Notes: generated by a model not told the origin, from the letters alone. Numbered from the stretch's first letter, positions 1 through 10,984 are shown. The stretch is DNA of 64,000 nt from Plectrocnemia conspersa (GCA_009617715.1 VTFK01000018.1:558001-622000); one strand, 5' to 3'. Numbers and translations: made by a program.

Positions 1-982
1 CGGAATTTACTTAGTCATGTCGCGGGTTATCGCTTATCCTTTGATTTAACGTTCAGATAGTGGCGTTTTGGGAAGAAAACGCGAAAATGCTTTAACCCAC
101 AACACGATTTTCGACAATAGCGAAGGAGAGTTTAAAACTATTAATTCCTCGTTCATAATCATTTGACGTTTTTGACTGACATTGCGTGATACCAGTTATT
201 ATATTAAATTATATTATAATTATAACTGATAATCACATATATGCTGATAAAAATGAATCAATAATTGCCATTTTTTTTTTATAAGGCAAATATAAACCAT
301 GTACACTGAAATGAACGTTTTTAATACGAACATAATTTGTACTCGTCTTACAATACACTCGTATATCAAAGCAAATTTTCTGTAAGTAAGTTGATTCCTT
401 CAAATATTTATATAAAAATGATTATTACAAAATACAGGTATATTTTTAATTATTTAAATATATTATAAAATAAGTAAATTGATTAATTATTCATATATAG
501 GAATCACTGCTGTCTATCACTGATAGCTTTAAGAAATATTTTTATTTCCGTGGAACTTTAATTTGGAACCTATATTTTACCTCCTATTGATATTTGTCGA
601 AAATGTGACATTGCATTGTTGTGCTTTTCTACGATATTTACACTGTGCTCAACATTTTACAGATATCCCTATTCACCTGATCTCATTTGAAGTAAGGGGT
701 TTCTCAGCCTCTTTCTCCTCCTCTTCTAATTTCCTATGAAGCCTCGTACTGTTGCATGCAAAGCAGATCGATCAGTTATCTACTGGTTAGCTTCTGGCCA
801 TGTTTCCTCACCAACTAAACATAAATTTTATTGCATATTTACAAAAATATATTAACCTCAAAACCATGTTTGTCAGGTTACACTAGAGTCTTGAAAAAAA
901 ATGGTTCAATTACTGCTAAACAACGAGGCTCCGAGATATAAGGGACTTCTATTCCATCTCAAAAAAATAATAAAATTATTTT
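1..982. other. A+T-rich intergenic DNA, no gene seen
   Basis: I see no convincing coding frame, RNA gene or repeat boundary here. The sequence is A+T-rich with short poly-T and poly-A runs. Positions 690-800 are slightly richer in GC and pyrimidines, with no recognisable motif set. The A-run at 961-967 belongs to the terminator of the neighbouring minus-strand tRNA gene. Confidence 0.6.
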
Positions 983-1055
983 TGGAGGCGCCGGGCATCG
1001 ATCCCGGTACCTCTCACATGCTAAGCGAGCGCTCTACCATCTGAGCTACGCCCCC
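983..1055 (-). tRNA. tRNA-Ala (anticodon AGC), copy 1
   Basis: Read on the minus strand, the 73 bases form a complete cloverleaf. The acceptor stem is GGGGGCG paired with CGCCTCC (one G-U pair), followed by discriminator A. The D-arm is of the GCTCAGATGGTAGAGC type. The anticodon stem CTCGC/GTGAG encloses loop TTAGCAT with anticodon AGC, and the T stem is CCGGG/CCCGG. Bases match the pattern known for insect tRNA-Ala; the T-loop begins with A rather than T, as is also known for animal tRNA-Ala. No CCA is encoded and there is no intron. Downstream on the minus strand, T-runs (A-runs at 961-967 on the plus strand) fit a Pol III terminator. The gene decodes GCU and, through inosine, other alanine codons. 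It is identical to the copy at 16596-16668. Confidence 0.96.
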
Positions 1056-1656
1056 GTTGACAAGACAACAGTTACAGCTAATTTTGTAACAGATTTTGAA
1101 CCAAATAAAACTCACTCACCTCGCGACTTTCACTCATGCGATACGAGTATACGTAGGTAATAATAATCGCGAATTGAACAACACTTTCGCAGTTAAGTGC
1201 GTATTTAATAGCAGTAATCGTTGAATAAATATCATACATGAACAATATATAGCGCTGTTAAATTTGTAGCATTTGACAATTTGTGAATTATTGTTATGAT
1301 CGTTTCGAATTAGCTAAGTGACCGTTAACACGCGTGACTCTTTGGCTCCGACAAAAAAATGGGTCAAAACATCTAACGATTTGAAGCTTAACAGTAATTA
1401 TTTATATTGATTAGATCAGGTAGTTTTACAAAAAAACAGGAAGTGGACCGCATGACAGATTTTTAGATCTTTCACTGAAATTCAAAGAAAATTATAAGAA
1501 TTTCTGGGTGGTTTTAAAAAATGAGGAATACTTTAAGTGAAAGTCGATCAAACAAAAAAATTTGTTCAAGAGATTATGGCAGTTGTAGCTGCTTCATTTC
1601 GACAATATAATAGACGACGAACTACTAGCTGAATCCTTAAATTTCCTAAACATAAT
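1056..1656. other. A+T-rich intergenic DNA, nothing recognised
   Basis: This stretch lies upstream of the minus-strand tRNA-Ala gene and ends at the start of a family-A repeat. No coding frame, RNA gene or clear repeat was found. Internal promoter elements of the tRNA lie inside the gene, so this flank need not hold promoter signals. Confidence 0.5.
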
Positions 1657-2655
1657 CAGGCCTGTCGAGAGGGGGGAGAAGATGGGATAAATTCTCGGAG
1701 CACGACCCTGGAAAAAATCATAGCAAGAATATATTTATAAGAAAGGTAAATTGCTTTTAAACAATGAATCTAAACTAAACTACAGTTGTTTGATATGTAT
1801 GTACTGATGTATTTCATGTATAAGTTCCTTCAGCCCTTTTAAACATACAATAAATAAAAGGAGCGGAACATTGCCTTCAAAAGCACCCGCTTTTTATGTG
1901 GTACTTCCACAATAAAAAGTATTATTCAAAGGGACAGATTGTAGTTTTTGACAAACATAAAACACGAGAGAAAATATTCAACGAATGTAAATTAGTAGCA
2001 GTAAATTTAGGTATTCGTTCTGGATTTTCAAATGGAATACCTAGGGAAGAAGCAAAGATATAACGAAAAATCAACTCCAGCTGAATTGTATAAATTTAAT
2101 GTTTTTGTAGATTGTATTATCAGTAATTTGAGAATTTAATGCATCAAAATAAATAAATAATACATTCAGTTTCATGTGATTATTCCTGAAAGAAAATCTA
2201 GAAAAAAACTTCGAATCTATCCCGAATATATTTTTTTAAATTGTCATTTCAGTAAAATTTTATCGGAATACATTTTCACTAGTAGATATATATTATTACC
2301 AGTGAAAATATAAATTATCTGGCAGGTGCTAGTAAAATTATATGATTTAAATTTTTCTATATGTAGTAATATATACATATATATTTACATACTTATCATT
2401 ATTTATTTAAATCCGATGTATAAATGTGTATTTTTGGTAAAGTTATATTTTCACTAGTTAATTCAAAATACATTTTCACCAGTAGATATATATTTCTTCT
2501 AGCGAAAATGTAATTTAACTGATTATATAAGAAGGCTTCTAATATAAAAGGGCTGATCAAATTATATTCAAACCAAATTTTGGTCAATAGAAGAGCGCAA
2601 AAACAATTATCACTTCACAGAAGGCAAAAATTCACGTCAAAAGCAATAAAATCGC
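1657..2655 (+). repeat. Composite interspersed repeat family A, copy 1
   Basis: The copy begins with CAGGCCTGTCGAGAGG and shares long blocks with copies at 9188-9660, 20045-20823 (reversed) and 45795-47290. Shared blocks include a segment around AAGGAGCGGAACATTGCC, two internal quasi-palindromic units with cores like CATTTTCACTAGTAG near 2271 and 2470, and a 3' block containing AGAGCGCAAAAACAATTATC and AGCAATAAAATCG. The start resembles some hAT termini, but no matching right terminus or target duplication was found, so the class is open. No intact protein is encoded. The copy seems cut at about 2655, before the inverted arm seen in other copies. Confidence 0.7.
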
Positions 2656-3470
2656 TATTGGACTTTTTCAATAGCATGATTTTTTATTTATTTTAAATCA
2701 ATACGAATAATATTTATTTTTTACGTATGTTATAATATATTTTACCATTTTTCAGCAGAAAGTTTAATTGAGATTAATAAACTTTGTATTGATTTAATGT
2801 TTAAAACAGTTATTTTATTTTTTAATTTAAAATAAATAGTCTTGATACTTTTATTAGTACCTGACATTTTGACAGATTTCTACCTAAGTTTAATTGTGTC
2901 ACTTTTTCGACAAATCCAATTGTTTTTTTGTTATTGGCTTTTCAAAAAATACATTTACAATAGTATTTTAATACAGAATTGATAAATTGTAATAAAATAA
3001 AACACAGCTGTTGTATTATGATAATGAAAATCAATACTTGACACTATGACCCTTTGAAAACTGTATTACATACAAGTAAGGGATGATAAACATTTACATT
3101 AAATAATGATTGTACACATTTATTTTAAATATTTCTACAATTAATAAATAAAATTTAAGGATCTACTAGATTTATATACATTTAAATTCTACTTTCATTC
3201 TAAACTTTTAAGGCAAACAATAAAAAAAAATAACTGCAAAATTTAGACGAGTGTTTCTAATTTTTTATTTTTAATTAGTTATAATAATGTAAACATACTA
3301 ATTTATTTTCAATAAATTAGAATGCATTGGGAAGAGGAAAAATATACAATAGCAATTAAACGTATGTCTCCATACGATAGTCATTTAATTTTGATTAATT
3401 ATTGATAATGTTCAGTATATTATTTATTTCAAATATTAACGACAGGTGTCATAAAGCACTATCGTTCATA
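2656..3470. other. A+T-rich DNA, nothing recognised
   Basis: Low-complexity A+T-rich sequence with scattered homopolymer runs. No frame, RNA fold or repeat could be supported on either strand. Confidence 0.5.
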
Positions 3471-3475
3471 GAATA

Positions 3476-3665
3476 GACGATGGAAAGTTTGAATGTGTTT
3501 AACTGCTATTATGACGTTCGACGTCCGCAAGTTGGTTACCCCAGCTTTATGATGTTATTGGCTGTGCAAAGACTGCAGTTGACATCCATGATTAATGACA
3601 TGCATTGAACTTGCCGTGCACTACACGTCGAGTACATTTTGGATAACATTTTATCGAGGCGTGAG
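3476..3665. promoter_or_regulatory. GC-richer island, candidate regulatory element
   Basis: This island is clearly richer in GC than its surroundings and is not a copy of any repeat I see in the window. It holds homeodomain/POU-like words (TGATTAAT, ATGCAT, and TTTATGATG resembling a posterior-Hox/Caudal site) and several CpGs. No frame looks coding. Calling it regulatory is an inference from composition and motifs only. Confidence 0.25.
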
Positions 3666-3739
3666 ATAGTATTTTTACTCATCGTTTTTAAATAAGTCAC
3701 CAGGAAGTATACTTTTTAACAGTAACTATAAGAAAATTT

Positions 3740-4155
3740 AAAGCAACTGGATATGTTCTCCGCTCGTTTGGTCGAACGATTACGGGTAATAATATAGTTA
3801 TGATATTTTTAGTACCTTCGCAAGATCAAATCCGAATTTTTCCCTCGTCTAAAATCGATTTGAGCCCGGGACACAATTTTCCGTGACGCAGTTCATCTGC
3901 CAACACGAGCAGTACAAAACAGCCATTTTCTCCAATTCCATGGCAACATAAAGGCGAGCCGTTTCAAAGGGAAACCAAAAAAGCTCTATAAAGGTTTTAC
4001 GTACGCTTCCCTTCACGGGTCGTAGGAGGTCTTCATTGAGGCAATCATACAACTTCTTTGGCTTGTTACTAAAGCTATTTACGTATTGCCAGTCATGAAA
4101 ATTCCACCTTTTTAATGGCAACGTTCGATGAAATCGAACCTGACACGTGTACACA
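3740..4155. promoter_or_regulatory. Moderately GC-rich island, candidate conserved non-coding DNA
   Basis: Complex, non-repetitive sequence with few A+T runs. A 101-residue frame is open on the minus strand (3849-4154). I do not recognise its protein, and its composition (many W, C, F and R) is not typical of a real domain, so I do not call a gene. The word CCATGGCAAC at about 3938 resembles half of an RFX X-box. An alternative is an unrecognised exon. Confidence 0.25.
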
Positions 4156-4224
4156 CTTAGGTATATTAAATGTGGAAAGTAACTGATTTATATCAAACTA
4201 ATAGATAGACACTATGAACTTATT

Positions 4225-4460
4225 ATTAACTAAGTCAATCAGACTTAATGACTATAAAAGTAAGTATTAACCACAAGACAAGAATCAGTGACATCTGTAT
4301 AATTAACTAAAAAATATTATGTGTATTAAAATGTATAATCAATAGTTTTTTAATGATGACGAATTTTTATAAATAAAAAGATAAGTCTGCTGTCGTGGCT
4401 CGAGCCCGCGACCTCTGGGTTACTAGTCTAAATCTTACTGATTACGCTATTCTGACCTTA
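4225..4460 (-). repeat. tRNA-derived SINE, copy 1
   Basis: On the minus strand it starts AAGGTCAGAATAGCG, passes through TAACCCAGAGGTCGCGGG and a B-box-like GGCTCGAGCC, then an A+T-rich body. It ends in the shared tail motif GTCTGATTGACTTA. It aligns with copies at 23483-23739 (+) and 29875-30110 (+). Head plus B box is the expected layout of a tRNA-derived Pol III retroposon. It is not a working tRNA, because the acceptor stem does not close. Confidence 0.65.
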
Positions 4461-4743
4461 TATATATTTATATATAATACATATATGTAATTATTATAAT
4501 AAATGCAAATTAAATAATATATTTTCAGCGATTCAGTATCATATATAAATAATGTATACACAACAATATAAGATTATTACAAAAAATATTATGAGCTAAC
4601 TACATGTAATTTTTCCAGATTTTTCCCGTCAAATTGGTGGATACGATATGCGTAAAGGAATTTTTTGATACAATGCTACTATATTTAATTGTGCACATAA
4701 TAAAAGTGATGTAGTGTGTATATTTTTGAAATACACCCTTGAA

Positions 4744-4800
4744 TTATTTTATAGTTTACTAATATAATTATTGCATTTATATTAGTAAACTATAAAATAA
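4744..4800. repeat. Perfect 22-bp inverted repeat (hairpin)
   Basis: Arms at 4744-4765 and 4779-4800 are exact reverse complements around a 13-base loop. The arm contains ATAGTTTACTAATAT. It could be a small palindromic MITE remnant or a transcribed hairpin. The arms are A+T-rich and I find no second copy in the window. Confidence 0.8.
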
Positions 4801-4889
4801 TAATAATATATTTATATGAGCTTAAGTAGCTTATTATTAAAGAATTTTTGATATCTAATATGTAGAAACTAGCTCGATTTTCATTAATC

Positions 4890-4985
4890 ATCACGATATT
4901 CATCTTTGCGATTAGGAAAATCTGGTGAAACCTAATCTGTAATGATCGATCAGAATTATAATTATACTAATAATTGATTCCACAA
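4890..4985 (-). repeat. SINE fragment (3' part)
   Basis: Read on the minus strand it carries a GATCGATCATTACAGATTAG-like segment followed by TTTCACCAGATTTTCC. This matches the body of SINE copies at 24470-24600 and 31300-31580 (motif CACAGATTAGG-TTTTCTAGATTTTCC). The tRNA-like head is missing. Confidence 0.45.
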
Positions 4986-5224
4986 AGCAATACAAAATTA
5001 GATTATTTTATACGGTTTATAACGTCGTTATAACCTAATAATATATTTCTGATTGGCATTACAGTAAATTTATTACTCACAAATCAAGAATCATCACATT
5101 TTTAGAACAAATAATGTGTAGATGACATATCAAAAAATATAATAAAACAATACACAAAAAACAATACAGCTAATATTTATAATTGTTTTATAAACTGGTT
5201 ACATAATGAAATTATAAAGGTAAA

Positions 5225-5540
5225 AATACACGTGATAAAACTACACAAGGAATAAGTTGCACATGGTAAAAATTACACAGAAAAAATTACACGCGCAAAA
5301 ATTTCATATTTGAGTAATTTCATAAAACATTAAAAGTGAAACTAAAAATATACATTTTTTTGGTAATTGTAAATAAATAAAAATATTATAAAATAAAATA
5401 TTTTATATGCACATCGAAAGAGCTAAGCATGTTACTGGAGAATGTGAAAGTACTTGCGTGTGTAATTTTTTTCTTGTGTAATTATTTTAATTTGTAATTT
5501 GATCACGAGTATTTTTTCTGTGTAATTTTATCCTGACACC
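5225..5540. repeat. Foldback element built of TTACAC motifs
   Basis: The left arm (5225-5301) repeats the word TTACAC or close variants separated by A-runs. The right arm (5454-5540) carries the same words inverted (GTGTAATT, TGTGTAATTTT). The best match is TTACACAGAAAAAATTACAC at 5273-5292 against the inverted right arm. The middle of about 150 bp is plain A+T-rich DNA. This fits a foldback-type MITE. I cannot define the outer ends or a target duplication, although the right arm ends near CCTGACACCC. Confidence 0.5.
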
Positions 5541-5673
5541 CTAGAAACTATATACCATAAAACTAAAATACAAATACTACTACGAATAATAAATTTAAGG
5601 GTCGTAATTTATATAGATGTGTGTAATTAAATTGATCACATATTGATTTACAACAGATGAGCGTGGATAGAAA

Positions 5674-6528
5674 TTATGTAAGCAAATTGTGAAGAAAATA
5701 TAATTTCACTGAAAATTTAATTTTTATATTTATACATAGCATGTAAAAAAATAATGATAAATATGTAAATGTATGGTAAGTTATGATCACCTGCCAGATA
5801 AATAACATTTTTACTGCTAAAAATATATATTTACTGGTGAATACGTATTCCGATATGATTTCACTGAAATGACATATTTTTAAAAATATTTTCGGGATAG
5901 ATTCGAAATTGTTTTTTTTACTTTCTTTGAGGGATAATCTAAGAATTACTGGTTTAGAATCATGAACTTCATTTCTGCTTTTTATAGTGGAGGGGGGCAA
6001 AATGCTAATTTTTTTAATATTTTGATTTCATTAAAATTCATAGTATGTATAATATATCATTAAATGACATGCATTTTTCTGGTCAAATTCAAGGAGCGGC
6101 AAATGCTTCCACTTGTCCCGCCCCCCCCCCCCAAATGTCGTTCCTGATTTTTGACCCTATTATAAATGTGCTGTAGCTACTGTACATTTTACACCATTTT
6201 TTAATTGATCCTATTGACTCTAAAGGATTTTATTTCACATTGAAAGAGTCAATTTAAAATAGGATGCTAAATCGAAAAAATGTTGAGTTTGCACTTTGGG
6301 CTCGTATACTTGAAGTTATTGATGTTCAGTTGACATTTGGAGAGATGAAATTTAGGAACATGTCAATCAGACTACCATATGCAAAAGATAAATTTTATTC
6401 TTTATGCGCTTTATGCCATAGAAAAAGCTGCTTTAAATTTCATTTAAATATTTTAATATAATTTTCTTTAGTAAAAAGCTTGACAAGAATTGAGTTCAGG
6501 CACCCTTTTTTTATTTAAAAAAAAGCCC
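5674..6528 (-). repeat. Repeat family B, copy 1 (hAT-like terminus)
   Basis: Matches 26165-27713 over most of its length. On the minus strand the outer end is CAGGGCTTTTTTTTAAAT, and that of the other copy is CAGGGTTTTTATTTAAAC. A CAGGG start followed by an A/T run is typical of hAT-superfamily termini. A 14-base C-run lies near 6119-6132. Short open frames occur (5674-6000 minus, 6264-6461 plus) but I recognise no protein. The inner end near 5674 merges into A+T-rich DNA, so this copy is probably truncated. Confidence 0.55.
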
Positions 6529-6719
6529 TGGGTACATGCATAAATTAATCACCAAATGATGAAGAAGTAATTACACCTATACAAAAAAGTTGGCAAAAAA
6601 ATTGGGGAATTACGATTCTTATAATGTTAGGAAGACGATTGAAAAGGTATAAAACTTTTTTTTCTGCGCACTAAAAAGCGATTTTTTTTTCTTTATATTT
6701 CGTCCCAGAATACTTGAAA

Positions 6720-6759
6720 TAAGAAAGCAAATCACTTTTTGAGGTGATTTGCTTTCTTA
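6720..6759. repeat. Perfect 16-bp hairpin
   Basis: Arms TAAGAAAGCAAATCAC (6720-6735) and its exact reverse complement (6744-6759) flank an 8-base loop. The stem is longer than expected by chance in non-palindromic sequence. It could be a small inverted-repeat remnant. A microRNA precursor would normally be longer and imperfect. Confidence 0.75.
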
Positions 6760-6999
6760 GTGATATCCTTCTCGAGAGTTTTCGTTGTAATTTACAATAT
6801 TTTTGGAAGGTTTGGAAGGTTCTAATATATATTGTACAATCATATATAACTGATAAAATACAAATTAAATTTTAACTTAAATCTCAACAATATTTGTAAT
6901 ATATAAAAGGGAAGTATAACCTATAGTATCTAAAATTATAAAAGATATTCTATTCAATTAACAGGTAGACACACCTACCTGAAGTCTAAGCGCGTATCT

Positions 7000-7440
7000 G
7001 ATGATATATTAACGCGTTGGTAAACGCGCACTTTTCTCACTCCCTCTCCCCGCCTCGATCCCCTCCCCCACACCATTCCCGCAAGTTGACGTATTAAAAT
7101 CGTAGCAATTTTCCCGGGCCGCTTTCCCATTTTCTCGCTGCTCGTGTATGTATGTGGCATGCTTGGTTGTGTGTGTTGGTTTTGGTATCTGTACGTGTGT
7201 GTGTATGTATGCGGGAAGAGCAGTCTGCCGGTGTTGCCATGGAGACCAGACGTCAGGAGGTGCGTCTGTCTCGCTCTCATCTCCCGGCATCATCGATTCG
7301 TCTTCTGGCCGCTCCTGGTGAGGGGCTCAGCCCCCATTTGTCTCCTTCATCCCCTTTTTTCTCATGCCGCCGAGCTTTCTTCGCCCTTTTTTTTTTCTTT
7401 CTTGTCAATCATACTGCCCTCAGAAGCTTTATCAATATTG
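7000..7440. promoter_or_regulatory. GC- and pyrimidine-rich island with RFX X-box-like site and TG repeat
   Basis: A strong compositional island with C/T-rich tracts at 7030-7080 and 7330-7405, an imperfect TG/TATG microsatellite at 7143-7215, and several CpGs. GTTGCCATGGAGAC at 7233-7246 fits the X-box consensus bound by RFX factors (RYYNYY, spacer, RRNRAC) at every position. All reading frames are fairly open here because of composition, and none gives a recognisable protein. This could be a promoter or enhancer. No TATA or initiator could be assigned. Confidence 0.3.
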
Positions 7441-7449
7441 CTTCTTATT

Positions 7450-8160
7450 GCTGAAAGATATCTATTTAAAATAAATTTATTATTTAAAATATTAATTTTA
7501 TTATATATGTACATATTAAACGAATTTTTAGCATAATATGATTGGGATATCCGGGTAGTAAGAATTTAAGTCTTTAAAAACTGATACATAAATATTTCTA
7601 CCAACTTGTTTTTATTTATAGCAATTAACATGCCAAATCATGTTACCTTTTATGGCAAAGAAAGAAGTCAAGGTGTATTGAAGAGTGCTCTAAAAATAAA
7701 ATAGTAATGAAAAGAATAGCTTTTCAATAACTCTGCGTGCGTTGGGTGCCTAAAAGAGAGTAGACGCAAAACTTAAATGACGTTTCCTGGATTGTATCTT
7801 TACTTTCCGAATATCCCTCATAATTTTTTTCTTACCTATTTTTAGCCCAATTTTATTATCACTTTATAACATGTTTCCTAAAAAGAGAGTGTATTGGTTT
7901 TACGATTTAGCTGGGTTTCTTGTATTGAGTAGTTCATGTACATGATACACTGTATATGGTTTAATTTATTTATATTTTTACTATCATGCTAACATTGCGT
8001 AAACTTTAATAATAGGATGCTATAAAATGTTCATTACATAATAGATAAATATAGTCCAGTAATTAACCACAGCGTATCGTGTGTAAAAAAATATAAAAAT
8101 AAAAAACAAACCGCAAGAAACTATTGATTATTTAATTATTATTATTGAATTAAATAATTA
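7450..8160. other. A+T-rich DNA, nothing recognised
   Basis: No gene or repeat boundary found. A 20-bp word at about 7735 (CTCTGCGTGCGTTGGGTGCC) has a close inverted relative at about 10088-10107, which may mark an old shared element. The flanks align poorly. Confidence 0.4.
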
Positions 8161-8164
8161 AATT

Positions 8165-8470
8165 ACCTCTCGGCACAACCGCCGCCATGTTGAGGGTTAG
8201 TCAGAAGCTCGCGGTAATGGATAATTTTTTGAGCGTTTCATACATTCGTGGTGGAATCGGCTGCTGGCTTTTTGCTCGCTCGAAGAGCAAAGAGGATATC
8301 GACTAAAGCGATTTTGAAACGTCGTAAACGCCTCAATCTGATATATAGGATTTTAAACTGAAAAGTCAAAGGATCCTAGGAAAATGTGCGGGAGGTCGTG
8401 TGCTAGTGTTGCAAACATCGCAGTATTTTGCGAGCGAATCCCACCGAGTGGATAAGGGTAAACTGTACTC
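8165..8470. promoter_or_regulatory. GC-rich island, candidate regulatory element
   Basis: CpG-containing, non-repetitive sequence between A+T-rich flanks. It includes GCCGCCATGTTGAGG near 8180 and a GATA-type word GTGGATAAGG near 8449. No coding frame is convincing. The regulatory role is inferred from composition only. Confidence 0.25.
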
Positions 8471-9187
8471 TTATATATCTGTCATTCTATCCGCATTTTC
8501 GCTGTAAAGCCTGTATTACATCAGTTGCAAAATGTATATAAATATATAGAGAATTATTTAGATTTTATTATGTTGGTAGAAACTTTAAGTGTCATGAAAA
8601 AACTGTATTGAACCCTACTTCAATATTTTATACATAAAAAGGCTATAAACTTGTATTAGCATACTGACGAATAATGAAAATTGTTTTAAAACTGTAGCTA
8701 TTCATAACATTTTAGGGAGCTCCTATTCCATTTTCCAAAACTGTTATGCTCTATGAATGTTTGTCCAAGCTTTTATTGAGTAATTGTTTACAATTATTTG
8801 TGTATTTAAATGTTTACGTAACGTAGTTCTACATCAAATGTTAAAGAAGGTTCGGCTTCCAATGTCCGAACTCCGAAAATATCTGCCTAAAGATCTGAAC
8901 TTCGACTGAATCTTCGTATACTAAAATCCCAATGAGAAGAACAAAACTCCCCCTATTTTTTCTCCCATCGTCATAATTTATAGGAAAATTCCATAATTAT
9001 ATTTACAATATCATACATTTGGATATCGCCAACAATAAATCATTCTTCGGAATATTACAAATATATAATCTATACCGATATATGTATTATAAAAATGCAG
9101 GTATCAGTGTCGAGAGGCGGTGGCAAATAAGAAAATCTCTCTGGTCTCTGGCGCGAGTTCGCCGAGAGTGAATTCTTGAATTATACA

Positions 9188-9660
9188 CAGGCCTGCCGAG
9201 AAGGGATGGGAAGAGGGGACAAATTTCCCGAGGTCCGTTCTCATTGAGGGGCCCAACTCAATATATTTATAAAAAAAATAAAAACTGACCTCAAATAATG
9301 AATCTGAACTAAAGTACAGTTGCTTAAGATGTACCAATGTACTGATGTATATCATGTATAAGTTCCTTCAGCCTTTTTTATACATATTATACAAAAATAT
9401 AAAGAGCGGAACATTGCCTTCAAAAGTACTCACTTTTTAGGTGAGTGCTTTTAAAGGCAGCGTTTACATATTACATATCTGTATTTCGATATTACACTAT
9501 TTAAAAAAATATAATAGCTATCCTTACTGATTAATATGGACTTCTAATATGAGAGGGTTGATACAAGTATTTTCCAACATAATTTTGGTCAATAAGAGAG
9601 CGCAAAAACAATTATCACTTCTCAGAGGCAAAAATTCACGGCAAAAGCAATAAAATCCTG
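9188..9660 (+). repeat. Repeat family A, copy 2 (short)
   Basis: Starts CAGGCCTGCCGAGAAGGG and carries the GGAGCGGAACATTGCC-like block (9402-9420). It then jumps to the 3' block with AGAGCGCAAAAACAATTATC and AGCAATAAAATCC at 9597-9658. The internal part present in copies at 1657 and 45795 is missing, so this is an internally deleted or shorter subfamily member. No protein is encoded. Confidence 0.7.
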
Positions 9661-10355
9661 TCAATTGAGTAAATGCAATAAATTAAAAACAAAAAATATC
9701 AACAAAAAGATTATTTAAAATTTCTGAAAAAAATAATAAAGTAGAAAATATGAAAATATGGCAAAAACTCTTGTACAGTGAGCTTTGGCGTGTTGAAATT
9801 TAATAAAATGAAAATAATATATAAAAACAGAAATTTAAGAGTTTTAAGAATAAGAAATCGCATTAAAAATATTTTCTTTCATATTTTTTAAATTAAATAT
9901 ATATAATGACACCTTAAATTAAATGTACAGAAATAAATTAAAACACAATCAACGATCTAATTAATAATATTTTTTTGAGATAGAATTAAAATCTTTTTAT
10001 GTTTTAAAATATATATACCACCTTCCTGTATATGAGATCAAAGTTCTTGATTACAACGGTATTCAGAAATTACGCCTACTTTATTTATCAGCACCCAACG
10101 CGCGTAGAGTATCCAGTTAAATATCAGTTTTTAGTGACAACAAATGACCTTCAACTCATTTCTTCGTATTAAACGTCTCTTTTTTACTCATTGACAAAAA
10201 AAATGGCAAGAAAAGTATCTCATTTCGCTTAGAAGAAATGGATCACTAATCGAACCATTGACATGGACTTTTCTAATATCTCTCAAACGCATATATTTTT
10301 ACTATATTTAAATTAAAAATATAAACGCTATTAACCGATGTAATACTGCCTTTGG
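9661..10355. other. A+T-rich DNA, nothing recognised
   Basis: Mostly A+T-rich. A more complex stretch at about 10085-10240 contains GCACCCAACGCGCGTAG, the inverted relative of the word near 7735. No gene call is possible. Confidence 0.4.
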
Positions 10356-10359
10356 ATCA

Positions 10360-10830
10360 CTAAAGCACAGACGTGATGTGGGATCTCAAAGCTCCTTGGA
10401 GCGTAATGTGCCTTTTTTTAAATGGAATCGTGAAAGTTAGCTTTTTGCAGGATGGGGAAGAAGAAGGCTGGAGAAACGTGGGTAGGGACCAGGGAAGCGT
10501 ATACACATACATACCCGTGGATTATATATACACGTACATTCTATGTACGTTCACGTACCCAACTTGACGTACAGCGGGGTGGGCCGCCGGTGTCTAACGT
10601 TTCTATTAGCCGACGAGGATTCAAAGCTTTCACCACCCCCTGGCAATTATCTCGCTCCAGAGGATACGGCGTCCTTCAGCTCACCGACCACTTGCGGGGA
10701 TGCTATCTGGAAATTCAAGACCGTTACTCCACGGAATACAGTCGAACAATATATATATAAAAAAAATCAAGAGGGATTTGCGAAATTGGCCAAATATCAC
10801 AAATATAGTGAATGCTACCAACTGTAAGTG
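10360..10830. other. GC-rich island with open frames, possible exon or regulatory DNA
   Basis: Distinct island with complex sequence. Three overlapping plus-strand frames are open. The one ending at 10827 contains an acidic, proline/serine-rich stretch (residues such as LADEDSKLSPPPGNYLAPED) downstream of a plausible splice acceptor (TTTCTATTAG, about 10591-10600). I do not recognise a family, and all frames being open suggests base composition rather than coding. An A+T-poor enhancer is equally possible. Confidence 0.2.
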
Positions 10831-10984
10831 GTTTGAAGAGAGACTTTAAAAATAAATATTCAATTTGATTATATTAGGACGCAGTTACAAATGTAAGTAA
10901 ATGTTGAACTAAGTAAAGGATGCAAATCTTATACAAACTACATCTATCGCTAAATTATAATTTCATACTTCGAACACGATAAAG

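Noticed and set aside
3849..4154. 101-residue minus-strand frame
   Set aside because: No family resemblance and no start or splice support; reported only as an island.
4744..4800. microRNA precursor
   Set aside because: The stem is short, perfect and A+T-rich, unlike known insect precursors; I also recognised no known mature microRNA seed context in the window.
7144..7536. 130-residue frame rich in V, C, L and F
   Set aside because: Its first part translates a TG repeat and pyrimidine tracts and its end is A+T-rich DNA; other frames are open as well.
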